A stretch of 6,243 nt of DNA from Pseudomonadota bacterium (lineage in GTDB: Bacteria; Pseudomonadota; Alphaproteobacteria; Acetobacterales; Acetobacteraceae), in the NCBI GenBank assembly GCA_021785335.1, contig JAJYFW010000121.1:1-6243 (forward strand), read 5' to 3'. Position 1 is the first letter of the stretch, and the number at the start of each line of letters is the position of its first letter. Positions 5,599-6,243 of this stretch are shown piece by piece. The position numbers were made by a program, and so were the translations under genes. The notes below the pieces were generated by a model. It was not told the DNA's origin, made no database searches, and worked only from the letters and a program-made list of their open reading frames with translations.

Positions 5599-6243
<645 letters not shown>

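Overview
The window is a stretch of very GC-rich chromosome with strongly G- or C-ending codons. Gene content and protein flavour suggest an alphaproteobacterium, possibly a Rhodospirillales/Acetobacteraceae-type organism. No rRNA, tRNA or other taxonomic marker is present, so this placement is inference. It holds eight protein genes, two of them cut by the window edges, and no mobile element, tRNA, rRNA or CRISPR array.

Layout: (1) Bases 1-718, minus strand, carry a tight two-gene unit: a NIPSNAP-family protein followed after 4 bases by the N-terminal 129 residues of a zinc-independent MDR oxidoreductase that leaves the window on the left. (2) Bases 775 (or 748)-4188, plus strand, run divergently from it: a DadA-like FAD amino-acid dehydrogenase, an RraA-fold aldolase/decarboxylase-type protein, and a NorM-type MATE exporter. 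A long double stem-loop sits between the first two of these. The exporter overlaps the RraA gene and appears to lack a normal start codon. (3) Bases 4195-4683, minus strand, encode a YqhA/UPF0114 membrane protein that converges on the exporter. (4) Bases 4800-6243, plus strand, encode a class II aldolase/adducin-family protein and, 22 bases later, an Opp/Dpp-type ABC transporter ATPase that leaves the window on the right. A candidate promoter region precedes this last unit, with a sigma-54-like element and an overlapping sigma-70-like element.

The genes read as small-molecule catabolism and transport. One consistent (inferred) idea for the central block is that the FAD enzyme makes a 2-oxo acid from an amino acid, the RraA-like enzyme cleaves or decarboxylates it, and the MATE pump exports a related compound. 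The right-hand unit pairs a sugar/hydroxy-acid aldolase with an oligopeptide-class importer. No substrate can be named from sequence alone.

No clearly new system is evident. The points most worth checking are the RraA/MATE junction with a probable CTG start, the intercistronic stem-loop at 2046-2090, the candidate sigma-54 promoter at 4731-4746, the 15-base tandem repeat at the start of the ABC ATPase, and a marked difference in wobble-base use between plus- and minus-strand genes.
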